This document shows positions 45,346 through 55,926 of a stretch of DNA of 64,000 bases, piece after piece (positions within the stretch are counted from its first letter, which is position 1; every line of letters starts with the position of its first letter). Source of the stretch: Verticillium longisporum (taxonomy: Eukaryota > Ascomycota > Sordariomycetes > Glomerellales > Plectosphaerellaceae). A program made the translations under genes and the position numbers. A model generated the notes under the pieces. It was not told the DNA's origin, did not search any database, and saw nothing but the letters and a program-made list of their open reading frames with translations. The stretch lies in contig JAETXT010000006.1 in assembly GCA_019188255.1 (NCBI GenBank), positions 1,426,001 through 1,490,000 on the forward strand, written 5' to 3'.

Positions 45346-46428
45346 GATGCTATTAGCGACGGAGCCACATGGCCGCCAAGTTTCAAATGGGTAATGTCCT
45401 TGCTGTATGAATACGGGGAAACGGCAAAGTAACGAATCTCCTTATGGTGGAAGTGTTGGAAGAGAAAGAGGATAAGAACGTTCTCGAGTTCAAGGATGGG
45501 GTCTGAGAAAACCACGCCCGATCCCTTGCCAAGAGAACTGGGGGGACACAGCCGCTTGGCGAACCGTGAGGCAACCTCAGGTGCTAGGGAGGAGTGTAAG
45601 CAAGTGCAGATTCGTGCACCGACCAGAGCGGCCTCGTTGGCTGGACTGACAGCCTGATTGTCAGGTGTGGCAGGAGAGTGGTAAAGCACACCGGAGAGCT
45701 GACAGGCCTGGCTACGTCTTGACCAACCTGATTTCTCACAATATATGAAATGGCCGCATGGGCTCAGGCTCGCATGCGACAAGCGTCAGTCCGGACATCC
45801 CTCGACGTCTGAGGACGTTCTTGGCGCATGGGGAGGTGAGGTAACGATGCAGGTGTGCTTCCCGGTTGGCTGGAGACGATATTTGAGGCGCCCGGCGCAG
45901 GTGTTAGGATTATACGGCGTCAGCCTCTGAGGCAGCCAGTTACGTAGGTACCTCAAGGTACCTATATCGGGTTTTGATTGAGGGTCTATACTTTCGTGCT
46001 GGAGGAAAGCGCCACGAGTAGTCGGGGTGCGAAAGGCGGAGTGCGGAAATCAATTGGTTCTTTGGAGCCACATGTACAATCATATGTGGTGACGAAGACA
46101 TAAACCGTTCTAGAGGTGCCGACCCGAGGCAGGAACCAAGCGCGTCTGATTACGTAGGTACCTACCTTAGGTACCATAAGTAGGTAGGTACCTACCTAAG
46201 GTACCTACCTATCTATTCGTGACCAGGCAGGTACCTTATACTTGGTTTTGTGAGCGTGGCAGTACAAGGCTCACGCACAGCTAAACGCTACTGAGCGCCT
46301 TCCCAGCAGGACCTCTGCATGCACCCAACACCACCAGGCTTCTCTTCCGGCATCTCCAAGCAATGGGGCGTGTAACCCCTTGACATTTGCTCCCTCTATT
46401 CCACTCTCATCGCCCTACACAAAGGTCC
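45346..46428. other. Intergenic region with GGTACC-type repeat clusters
   Basis: No gene seen. GGTACC palindromes occur at 45947-45952 and 45957-45962, and five times in 46157-46235, embedded in (GTAGGTACCTACCT)-like sequence that could form extensive hairpins. Confidence 0.6.
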
Positions 46429-48334
46429 TCAGTGAGAGAATCGGAAATCCAGCCTCTTCATGCCTTCATCCTTGGTGTTCAGCAGGTAGTCCTCCTGCTG
46501 CTCCTTCGTCAGCGCGTTCCACCGGGCGTCACGCGTCTTGTTCCGCCAGACGTAGAACGCCTTGACGCCGTAGAACAGCACAATGTTGAAGCAGCAGATG
46601 CCGAGCAGGATCTTGTTGCCCCGGCGGTACAGCGGCTTGTCGTCCTCGCGGTAAATGTTGGACGCCACAATGTTGCCGCTCTGCACAAACATGTTGTACA
46701 GCGCCGCGCTGACGGCCCGCGTGCGCACCGAGTTGCTGTTCTTGGCGTTCCAGCCGGCGAGGATGGCGTGGCAGTACGGGTAGCTCAGCAGGCCCGTCAG
46801 CAGCGCGTAGCGCACCCAGGGGCTCGCGTCGGCGCGCAGCGTCACGAGCGGCACGAGCCACGCAAAGATCCAAATGTTCGACGTCGACGACACCATGGCC
46901 CGCTCCCGCACGCGCTCCGACACCCACGAGATGATGAGCAGGTTGACGGCGAAGAGGAACTGCGACGGCATCGCCAGCAGGTTCGCCTCGAAGACGGAGA
47001 AGCCGAGCTGCCGCAGGATGAACGAGAGGTACGTGTTGGGCGGCGACGGCGGGATGTACGTCGTCAGCCCGATGAGGTACAGCGGCCACTGCTCCCAGTC
47101 GCTGACGGCGAGCCAGAGCTTCTTGCCGCCCACCGCCTGCCGGTTGTTCATGTCGCCCTTGCTCGGGTCGTCGCGCAGCAGCCGGTTGACGAGGATGAGC
47201 TCCTCGCGCTCGCTGAACCAGCCCTTCTGGCCGCGGAACCAGTTGGCCGTCTGGCACGGTCCAGGTGGCATGAGGCCCCACGCGAAGATGCCGACGATGA
47301 TGGTGAAGATGGCCTCGAGGAGGAAGCTGGCAGTCTGTCAGTAGTATGTCAGGAGACGCCATCGTTGGAGAGTACGTACAGCCAGCGCCATCCAGCCCAG
47401 CCATTGACGCCTCGCATCTGCAGGACACCAGCAGCCACCAGAGAGCCGACAATGTTCGACGTGCTGAGGGCTGTCCAGAACCACGCCAGCCTCACGGGAA
47501 GCTCATTCGACTTGTAAAAGTAGGTCAAGTACAGTACGACATCCCTGCGAGGGTCAGCAATCATGCCAAAAAGACATGTAAAAGGGCGACGCACGGAATG
47601 AATCCGCCCATCAGCAGGCCAAGCAGAGCCTTGATGGCGTAAAAGCCGGCGCGGTTGGTCAGGAACGCCTGTGAGCCCGCAACGATGGACCAAGACACGA
47701 TCAGGAAGGGAATCCATCTGTCAGCACCGAGCTTCTTGCTGATGAGGCCGCTGGGCAGTTCGGCGGAGAGAAACGACACGAGGAAAATCTACGCAGCATT
47801 AGCCCTGTTCTGCTCGATCATTGGAATCATGACACTGACAGTTTGGCCATAGTTGAAGTCGTTTGTGTCCATGCCCAGCTCGGGCAACTACACCACATAT
47901 TAGCACGTGCATGCGCATCACTCTATATTGTACGAACCATATTGTCGGAAATGGCACGGTTGATGTTCTTTCGATGGAGATCGAGCGCCACGAACATGAC
48001 CCATGCCCACAGCAAGATGCGCCAATCAATCTGCGTCTGTCAGCCATTGTCCTTCCGGCAGATCATCCCGATCGGGCTGTAGCGATCCCACCTTCTTCAC
48101 CAGCTTCTTCTCTTCTTCGGCAGTCCACTGCAGCGTGGGGTCGAAACGGTGCCGGTTCTCGTACCCCGCCTGCTCGTAGACCTTGCGCCAGTAGTCCGCA
48201 ACCGAAGGGTCGGAGAAAACATGGTCTTCGGTAGATCCGTAGTGGCCCTTCCTGGCGGGTCTGTTCTCCTCATCGGTGATGGAATCGGCAGGGCTGGAGC
48301 CCAGCTTGTCGTCCTGCGTCTCTTCCAGACGTCG
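46429..48334 (-). CDS. MFS permease, DAL5/allantoate (anion:cation symporter) family
   Basis: Plasma-membrane uptake carrier. Exons right to left: 48334-48092, 48030-47938, 47887-47840, 47788-47595, 47544-47378 and 47326-46429; introns 50-61 nt, GT-AG, all joining in frame. Landmarks: a hydrophilic N-terminus, IDWRILLWAWVMFVALDLHRKN, YGQT/IFLVSFLSAELPSGLISKKLG, KALLGLLMGGFIP, DVVLYLTYFYKSNELPVRLAWFW, LLEAIFTIIVG, then the second half with RAVSAALYNMFVQSGN. These are typical DAL5-family segments. The first exon has no ATG before the AG at 48335, so the start lies further upstream; the nearest ATG (48387) is in another frame, and the joining frame hits TAG. Next to a TauD-type dioxygenase on the same strand, so sulfonate uptake is a reasonable guess. 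Confidence 0.88.
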
Positions 48335-49688
48335 CTACACCGTAGGGCTGTCCTGGAAGGGCCCCCAGCCGGAGAAATGCCAGCCATGGCAGTTCAGTAA
48401 TCCGCGATCACGCCGTCGAGACTGGGCAAAAGGGGGGCAGCGGCAGTGCTTGCAAGCGTTCGCTAAGACAACTAATACGTAAGACAATGGTGCTGATTCG
48501 ACGCCCAGATCGGGATGCTCAGATCTGAATCCGATGGGCGAGACATCTCCGCGGGAATGCGTGCGCCGCACGTGTTTTATACTCTGAGGCTCAACGACCA
48601 CGAGGCCGATCCACGGTCCTCGACGCCATGAATATCGAGCACGCAAGACCCCATGCGAGGTGCAAATATCTTTGACATCTCTTGAGCTGCCATTGGCGAG
48701 AATGTGGTCTATCTATGGTGTCATACGCCGAAAAATGATGCCGGGACAATGGCCTCGAGGTGATCGGCCATTGGAAAGGCATAGTAGACGGCGTGGGGGC
48801 ATCCATCTGGGTTGTATGCCGGTGCTGAAAGCCCTTTGGGCTCCAGATCTGTTGCAACAGCCTGCGACATACGGAGAGATTGTCGGACTATCACCGACAT
48901 GACGACTTGTTCAGGCGAGTCATTACGAATTGGCACCATTCGACTGGGTAGGGAAGCCTCCAACAACACCCATCGAGAGCAGAATTTCAGACCATTGGCA
49001 ATCGACCGCTGCCGGACGCACCCTGCAACACGCCCTCTACGCAGCACGCAAAGGTTACCAAAATAAGTCGCCAAGGGCGTCGGCCTCCCCCGCGACCATG
49101 GACAAGAACCAGAGGCTTCAGAAGATGAATGGCTTGCGGGTGGCAATCGGAGAGGATTCCCCGCAAACGCGTCGCGGCATTGCGTGGGAGCAGATGGCGT
49201 GACCGCGACCATGGGATTGCGACACGCTTATCATGGCGCCAACTGCCAATTGAACCGGCCTCGCTGCAGGCGGCCCACCGTCCTGGGAACGTTGCGACGG
49301 GGGTGAATGACCGATCGAACGCAATGAAATGCCAGGATACGTGCTCTTTCATGCAGCGACGAGGCGAAGATGTCGGGCCTCGGGCTTCGTCTGCTTTCGG
49401 GGAGCCGAGCGACTGGCTGGGCGTTGTGACGGCCTCACTGCGATTTTCGAAGCGCCATCGCCTGTAGGATGAAAGGGCGCAGACTTCTGGATGGCGTTCA
49501 CAAGGACGGGCAAATCGGTTGCGATGAAGCGTTCCAACCACCTTGGGACCTTGATGTGACTGCCTCGTGGCTTGATTCCTCACGAGCTGAACAGATGACG
49601 ATCACTTTCTGCGCTTTGCGAGGCATATTGGTGTACAGTGGCACAATATTTGTTGCTAAGCTGAGGTATCACACAAACGACAACAAGC
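48335..49688. other. Intergenic region including the MFS 5' end
   Basis: Normal composition. It should contain the unresolved first exon of the permease and the 3' UTR of the dioxygenase. No other convincing gene; the long frames on both strands lack motifs. Confidence 0.45.
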
Positions 49689-50929
49689 TCACGCCTCGTA
49701 GGGCGTCTCAAACGGTCGCTCGGCCTGGGGCGTGATGCGCGCCAGATGCCTGCGGTCGCCGTCCTTCCAGTCCACGAGAGCAGAGTGTTGGGTCACACGG
49801 TTATCCCACACGACGACAGTGCCAGCCTCCCACTTGACGCGGGCCTGGATGTCCGCGCTCCACGCGATGTGCTCGTAGAGGAACTTGAGCAGCGCATCAG
49901 ACTCTTCCTTCTTGAGGCCGACGATATCGCGGGTGACTGGAGATGTCAGCACTCATTTCTTCTAGAATCAGGATAGAAGAGTGCACTTACACTGCGGGTT
50001 GACGTAGATGGCCTTCTCGCCGGTCGCAGGGTGCGTCCTGACAATGGGGTGCTCGTTGGCGACGGGCTCCCTCCTCTTGATGCTGCCCTTGCGGACGGAG
50101 GCCTCGACCTGCTCGAACCCAGAGTGCACGGCCTTGAGCCCGTGCAGCCTCTCCCTGAACAGCGGGCTCAGCCGCCTGTAGGCCTCGACGCCATCAGCGA
50201 AGAGCGTGTCGCCGCCGACGGCCGGCACGTCGAGGATGTAGAGGAAGGTGGTGCCGGGCGGCTGCTGCTCGTACGAGACGTCAGAGTGCCAGGCGACGCT
50301 CGACGTGCGCGTCGCGAAGAAGCTCTCGGCCGACCTGTCGTTGGCTCCGCGGTGTACGAGATGGGCCTCGGGGAACCCCTCGGGCGAGCCAGAGGTCGGG
50401 TGGATGTGGTGGCGGCCGAAGTAGCTGCCGAAATCGAGGGCCTCGCCGATGGGCAGGTCGGCAAAGTCCTGGGCGCGGAAGGCGACGACCTTGCGCTGGG
50501 CGACAAAGAGGGCGAGCTCGTCGCGGCCGGCCGGCGTCAGGCTGCTCAGCTGGATGCCCTTGACCTCGGAGCCGATGGTCGGCGTCAGGTGGTTGACTTG
50601 GGTGCCCGTCGGCAGCAGGTTGGGGAAGCTGGGGTCGGCGTCCTTGCCGTGCTCCTTGTGCTCAAAGGGCTCAAGCGGGGGGTACTTCTGCTCGGGGTTC
50701 CATGTCGGCAGGTAGTGAGGGTACTGTCTTCACGTCAGCCTGTTGAGGAAGTGTATCGGAATTGGTGGCTTACCTTGGCCGCTTCGAAGCCGTCGCCGCC
50801 CTTGGTCTCAGTCTCCTTCTGATAGTTGGTCGGGGACAGCTCCTTGTAGGGACCCGTCGCCGAAGCGTTGAGCCGGAAGCGCTGGGTCAGGGGCTCCGCC
50901 GTGACCGTCTCTGTTGCGGAGGGGGCCAT
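49689..50929 (-). CDS. TauD/Jlp1-like Fe(II)/2-oxoglutarate-dependent sulfonate dioxygenase
   Basis: Predicted cytosolic oxygenase releasing sulfite from sulfonates such as taurine. Exons 50929-50774, 50723-49991 and 49936-49689 join in frame; introns 50 and 54 nt. Motifs: GKDADPSFPNLLP, TPTIGSEVKGIQLSSL, the metal-binding HxD in WHSDVSYEQQPP, the distal His in VVVWDNRVTQHSA and the 2-oxoglutarate-contacting Arg in RRHLARITP. About 378 residues, normal for the family. ATG 50929 is chosen because the upstream TTG extension adds nothing conserved. No frame defects. The neighbouring DAL5-family permease on the same strand suggests a two-gene sulfonate-use unit, like Jlp1 with the Soa1 carrier in yeast. 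Confidence 0.93.
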
Positions 50930-52499
50930 GTTGAGTGAAGCAGTTGTCAAGATGTATTACACGGTAGGTTTGTATACTCGACGTAGCTACGGCTTACTCT
51001 AGGTGCCTGTCCGACCACGCAACAATACCACAGTCAACTTATATAGCCATGCGAGCTCTCGACCCGATCACCGGGCCGTATCTCTGTCGGCTCGACGCGG
51101 GGTCACGGATGACATGCTCGCGGCGAGAGATTGCGTTGGCTCACAGCGTCCCCAGTGATGCTACACGCATCCGCCGACTGACTGGGCGAAACGAACCACG
51201 GATGGATCCCGCCTTTCTTGATGGGCTCGCGAATGATCGTGGTGGGTGTGTGTGCCAGTACACTGCTGTGCCATGACGCATTCCGCGTCTCGTTTGATGG
51301 GATGGTGGTCGGACTGCTTGCCCCCCTCCTTCGGTTGTCGCGGACGGCGCCCCATCGGGCATGGTGAGGGATGGCGCGATATCCCGTGAATGAAGAGCCG
51401 GCGTGTGAGCTGTTGATGTGGCCATGTTGCTGTGTGGCGGGCGATCACGCAATGGGGATCCTTTGTAAGCTTTCCCCGCATCGAGTGAGGTCGGAGGAGG
51501 TCCGACGTGGTTTCGTGTTGCTGTTTTGGTTGTGTTGGAGGATGTTGGTGGCGATGCGATGAAAGCTTGATGTATTTCATGATGGCTCAAAGTCGATGAG
51601 AATCTCCGAAGAGGAGACACCAGGCCATCAAAGTCCGACGGCCTCAAGCGCGCCGCCAAGACGAAGCCAGTCTGATGATCATCGTATGACCAATGTTCAC
51701 GAATGAAGCCCAGCACGCCATTCTGCAGCACAGCCTCCCCCACCTGCCGTGGACGCAATCCTCCGTTTGTTCGGGATTTGAAAGAGGGCTGCCGAGCCGA
51801 GACCGGCGCGGGATGCCGATGGGGGATGCCAGAGCATGGACCCAGTCGGATTCATGGCGAGGCCATGTCCTCATCGGGCACTGGACGGGGTGGGGTTCCG
51901 ACCATGAGGTCCGGATCATGAGGTCCGGATCATGAGGTCCGGGCCGGCTGTGGGTGCGCTTTCTTCGAGGTGGTTAGGTGTGCGAGGATGTGAAGCATGT
52001 CGACTGCGTCCGGACGAGGTCCTGGACGCTGAGACGACAGGCTGTCGGTGGTAGGGCGTTGCACTTCCAGGTCATGTTGCAATCTCCACTGATCAGTTGA
52101 GATGGAGGACTTGCCTCATTTGTAGGCATGGCGATGGAAAGTTGAGTAATGGAAAGCTGGCATTGAGACCGGCCCTCAATCTCAACCTCGCTTTCGGCCA
52201 TTATCTTGACCTACTCCATTCGCCTGAGTGAAGGTGTCAGCACGACGGCTCCAGGTCAGCAGTCCGGCATCACGGAATCCTGGCGGGCCTCCCCTGTCGC
52301 GTGCAGCACATCCTGGCACGCAGGCGAGATAAGGTTCTGTCGGTGAAATGAGGTCGGCGAGCAGCAACAGGTGGACGTCCGTGCTTCTCTGCTTCGTCAT
52401 CTCATCTGTCATCGCAACAACTTCATCGCCTCTGAATTTCATCACAGAAGCACATCCCAAACCCATCACAGAAGCATCACAGCACATGCCAAGCACATC
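50930..52499. other. Intergenic region with a 14-bp tandem repeat
   Basis: No gene seen. CATGAGGTCCGGAT occurs as two full and one partial copy at 51903-51942. It serves as divergent promoter space for the dioxygenase (minus) and the SRPBCC gene (plus). Confidence 0.5.
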
Positions 52500-53156
52500 A
52501 TGCCCCCCTTCGCCCTGGGCCAGGCCCCCAAGATCGTGCCGACGCTGCCGACCCCGACGCTGCCGCCGAGCGCCCTGCCCAGCTTCACCGTCATCTGCTC
52601 CACCACCATCGCGGCGCCGCCGCTCGCCGTCCTCGCCAAGCTCCTCGACACGACGACCTGGCCGGCGTGGAACGCCTTCTGCAAGTCCGCCACCGTGACC
52701 CACGCGCCGCCGGCCGCCGACGTCGCGCCCCTCAACGCGCCCGAGCTGCAGGCCCTCGCCGTCGGCCGGCCGGGGGACCTGTACCCGGGCGTGCGGGCGA
52801 CGTTCGCGGCGTACATGACGCCCGACGCCGCGGCGCCGAACCGGCCGCGCGAGGTCGTCACGGCGCTCGAGGCGTTTGAGCGCGACGACGACGGGCGCAG
52901 GGGGTACCGCGTCGCGTGGCGGTTCGAGAGCCTGCCGCACGTCGTGCTGCATGCGGAGCGGGTGCAGGAGCTCGTCGAGGTCGTGGGCGAGGACGGCGTC
53001 GTCGTCGCGACCGAGTACTACAACTGGGAGACGTTTGGCGGGCTCGTGGCGCCCGTGCTGAAGTGGTCCAAGCAGGGCGAGCTGTATGATGGGTTTGCGC
53101 GGTGGATGGGCAGTCTGAAGGCTGTGGCCGAGGGGGGCTCACATGATGGAGCATGA
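52500..53156 (+). CDS. SRPBCC (START/polyketide-cyclase-like) domain protein
   Basis: A single-exon, very GC-rich frame of 218 codons from ATG 52500. The fold is suggested by FTVICSTTIAAPP near the start, TTTWPAWNAFCKSATV, a middle GDLYPGVRATFAAYM, EVVTALEAFER, GYRVAWRFESLPHVVLHAERVQ, and the C-terminal helix LVAPVLKWSKQGELYDGFARWM, the pattern of small fungal ligand-binding SRPBCC proteins. No signal peptide. Ligand unknown. Synonymous positions are almost all G or C, in strong contrast to the nearby RIP blocks. Confidence 0.75.
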   Translation: MPPFALGQAPKIVPTLPTPTLPPSALPSFTVICSTTIAAPPLAVLAKLLDTTTWPAWNAFCKSATVTHAPPAADVAPLNAPELQALAVGRPGDLYPGVRATFAAYMTPDAAAPNRPREVVTALEAFERDDDGRRGYRVAWRFESLPHVVLHAERVQELVEVVGEDGVVVATEYYNWETFGGLVAPVLKWSKQGELYDGFARWMGSLKAVAEGGSHDGA

Positions 53157-53313
53157 TGTGGGAGCTTAGCAGTAGAGTGTTTGCAGACTGATGTTGTGTG
53201 GATGGCATAGTCAGGTCGATGCATCGTGATTTCGGTCCATCATACCGCTCATATACAGGTACTGCTACAAAACCAAAGTCCGAATAAAATCAACCAACAT
53301 GATGCCCCCTTCA

Positions 53314-54315
53314 CTAAAACCTGAGCTGCGTCTCCCCCCGCTGCCGGCGCCAATAGTTGGTCGACGCGAGAATGTCGGTGCTGCCGGCAAACAGCCAGGC
53401 CCACTTGCGCAGAAAGGGCACCGTCGCCTCCCAGCCCATGGGATCCCACGACGCGCCCCAGACGAGGAGGGTCGCGGCGTCCGTGACGGCGACGTCGGCG
53501 CCGACGGCCCCCTGCACAATGTCGCGGCACAGGTCGTCCTCGTCGACGCTGTCGTCGCCGAACAGCATGATGTGGCGCAGAAAGTTGGCGCGCAGCACGG
53601 GGAACGGCAGCAGGTCGATCCAGGGGTGGTGCTCGACGCGCGGCTGCAGGGGCACGAGGCGCAGGCTCGCGGGGCAGGCGGCGGGCAGGGCGGCGGGGCC
53701 GAGGCGCGGGCCGGCCTTGTTGAAGGGCGAGATGGCGTCATAGCAGAGCCAGGCGCTGTCCATGCCGAGGACGGCGGCGTTGGAGGCGAGGGCGTGCCAG
53801 ATGTTGAAGCGGATGACGGGCGCGAGGTGCAGGGGCAGCGGGGCGTTGCGGGCGTGGTGGTCGCGGGCCTCGACGGCGAACTGGGCGATGAGGTGGCGGT
53901 CCCAGGGGCGGCAGAGGGAGTGCGTCTCGGGGGGCAGCGCCTTGGTGGTTTGCGCCGTGTTGGTCTTGTCGATGGCCTTGTCTGGGCTGTCTTTGATGGC
54001 CTTGTCGTCGCTGTGGGGTGGACTGTCTTCGATGGCCCTATCGTCACTGCGAGTTGGGCTGTCCTTTATGATGCCCTCGACGATGCCACCTTCGAGAGCG
54101 CTGTCGAGAGCACTGTCGAAAGCACTGTCGAAAGCACTGTCGAACAGGCCTCGTGAGTGCTGGAGCTGCTGGTCTGACGACGTAGCCATGACGACGTCGC
54201 TGCCATGGTTCATGTCGCCGTCGCCGTCGTGCTGCCCGTCGAGCACATCGACCTCCCACGGCGAAAGCGTCGGCTCATAGTCGGTGGAGGCGCTGGGGGA
54301 CTGTCGGTGGCTCAT
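53314..54315 (-). CDS. DUF3425 domain protein (bZIP-associated C-terminal domain, no bZIP)
   Basis: A 333-codon single exon from ATG 54315. The C-terminal half has the DUF3425 pattern: FNIWHALASNAAVLGM, HHPWIDLLPFPVLRANFLRHI, LLVWGASWDPMGWEATVPFLRKW and LFAGSTDILASTNYWRRQRGE. This domain often follows a bZIP in fungal regulators, but no basic region is present, so it may be a DNA-independent partner or stress-related protein. The N-terminal third is acidic and repetitive: FDSAFDSAFDSALDSALEGG from tandem DNA repeats at about 54075-54140, and a DSP..SDD.AI.D repeat just after. Function unknown. Confidence 0.75.
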   Translation of the reverse strand: MSHRQSPSASTDYEPTLSPWEVDVLDGQHDGDGDMNHGSDVVMATSSDQQLQHSRGLFDSAFDSAFDSALDSALEGGIVEGIIKDSPTRSDDRAIEDSPPHSDDKAIKDSPDKAIDKTNTAQTTKALPPETHSLCRPWDRHLIAQFAVEARDHHARNAPLPLHLAPVIRFNIWHALASNAAVLGMDSAWLCYDAISPFNKAGPRLGPAALPAACPASLRLVPLQPRVEHHPWIDLLPFPVLRANFLRHIMLFGDDSVDEDDLCRDIVQGAVGADVAVTDAATLLVWGASWDPMGWEATVPFLRKWAWLFAGSTDILASTNYWRRQRGETQLRF

Positions 54316-54599
54316 GCTCGTTCGTTCGTTCACTGGTCACGAGGAGAGATAGCCATGCTGCGCTCGACGCGAGGAACGAGGATGCACTAGTATGGACGCG
54401 TCGCCTTGACGCTGCGAGTCGGGAGCCAGGCTGGGAATTGAGCCAGGCTGGGAAGTGAATGTTGGTACTCAGTCGAGGACGTTGAAGTCAGGCAGAGCAT
54501 GAAGCCCCTCACTGGCAGCTGACGACGGACACAACGAGGTGGGGAAACTGTGCATTCATGCCCCACAGCATCGCTCTTGCCATTGCGTGCGAGTCATGC

Positions 54600-54905
54600 C
54601 TCCTGCTCCTCGTCCTCCTCCTGCTCCTCGTCCTCCTCCTGCTCCTCCTCCTCCTCCTGCTCCTCCTCCTCCTGCTGCTCCTCCTCCTCCTCCTGTCTCC
54701 TGTCTCCTGCCTGTCTCCTGCCTGTCTCCTGTCTCCTGCCTGTCTCCTGCCTGTCTCCTGCCTGTCTCCTGCCTCCTGCTGCCTCCTCCTCCTGTCTCCT
54801 GCCTCCTGCTGCCTCCTCCTCCTGTCTCCTGCCTCCTGCTGCCTCTGTCTCCTGCCTGTCTCCTGCCTGTCTCCTGCCTGTCTCCTGCCTCTGCCTCCTG
54901 CCTCG
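54600..54905. repeat. CTCCTC microsatellite and CCTGTCTCCTG minisatellite
   Basis: First about 100 bp of CTCCTG/CTCCTC triplet-based repeat, then interleaved CTGCCTGTCTC and CTGCCTCCTGCTGC units to about 54905. Open frames through it on both strands are artefacts of the triplet structure. The strand is almost all pyrimidine, so it could form triplex or slipped structures. Confidence 0.9.
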
Positions 54906-55032
54906 GGGTGTAGAGGTGACTCGACAGCTCAGCCACGCAACGCGAGCATGCTGTATATCTATACTACCTACCTACCACCTAGAGGTAGCATCGTTGCTGC
55001 GATCATGCTCACCATGCTTCCTCAGCTTCATT

Positions 55033-55857
55033 CTATTTCACCTCGGCGTACGCCTGCAGCCCGTCGTGCAACCGCCCAAAGACGCCGCCATGCCACCCCC
55101 GCACCTGCTGCCACTCCGCCGCCGGCAGCGTCACCTCGAACATGCGCAGCCAGGCGCCGACGATAAAGTCGGCATAGGTCGCGCGCGCCCCCAGCAGAAA
55201 AGGCCCGTCCGCGTCGCGCCCGTAGAGCACCGCCAGCGGGGCAAGCGTCGCCTCGAACGACGCGAGCATGCGCACCCTGTCGTCGCCGCGCAGCGCGAAA
55301 TCCTCCCACGCCGTCATGTACGGCCGCGCGCGGTCGACAAAGATGGCCTTGGTCGCCGCCTCGTTGGCCGGGTCAAAGGGGAACCCGACCGTCGTGAGCT
55401 GCGTGTGCGCCGTGAAGGCGCCGTCGACGTGGACGTTGAACGTCGCGTACGCCGGGTACGGGCTCGCGCGCACGGCCGACAGCGGCACGAGCAGGCCCGC
55501 CGCCGGGTCGAAGGCGTAGTCGAGCGCCTGGTCGGGGAAGAGGTCGCCGCCGCCCGCCGACGGGTACGTCTGCTGCAGGTAGACGGCGATGTCGAGCGAG
55601 TCGCCGAGCGTCGTGCCCGTCGACGCGTCCTCGATGATGGGCAGCGTGAAGAAGTCGCTGCCGTCGGCGAATTTGCGTGTCGGCGCCACCTTGAGCGTCG
55701 TCCGCAGGTCGACAATGTCGGGCAGCGCCACCCACGTCGTCGTGTGCGGCAGCGCCTTGAAGTTGAGCGCGAACCGCGTCTTCCAGGGGTTCGGCGAGCA
55801 TCAGTTCTTCGCGGCCGGCGGGCGCAGGCCGATGTCGTAGAAGGTGATGGGCGACAT
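55033..55857 (-). CDS. Glutathione S-transferase-like protein with an in-frame TGA at codon 19
   Basis: ATG 55857 gives a typical fungal GST start (MSPITFYDIGLRP) but reaches TGA at 55803-55801. The same frame then continues to 55033 with the conserved SPNPWKTRFALNFK, LPIIEDASTGTTLGDSLDIAVYL (thioredoxin-fold half, E-D-S glutathione contacts) and a helical C-terminal half (GPFLLGARATYADFIVGAWLRMF). The stop falls just before SPNPWKTR, where related proteins usually have Trp, so the site may be a mutated Trp codon or a sequence error. Otherwise undamaged, about 274 codons. Confidence 0.8.
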
Positions 55858-55866
55858 GGTGTGCTG

Positions 55867-55926
55867 CTGGTGCTGGTGCTGGTGCTGGTGCTGGTGCTGG
55901 TGCTGGTGCTGGTGCTGGTGCTGGTG
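55867..55926. repeat. (CTGGTG)10 hexanucleotide repeat in the GST 5' region
   Basis: Ten perfect CTGGTG units (CACCAG on the GST strand) ending 9 bp before the GST ATG, so it would lie in the 5' UTR. Copy number is likely to vary between strains. Confidence 0.95.

Noticed and set aside
46387..47517. A 376-codon plus-strand frame
   Set aside because: Antisense shadow of the MFS permease created by its high GC third positions; the minus frame has all the family motifs.
48721..49583. Several minus-strand frames of 112-198 codons
   Set aside because: They overlap each other, have no recognisable domain, and contain no convincing start or intron structure.
50031..50822. A 263-codon plus-strand frame
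   Set aside because: Exact antisense of the TauD dioxygenase exon 2; no motifs of its own.
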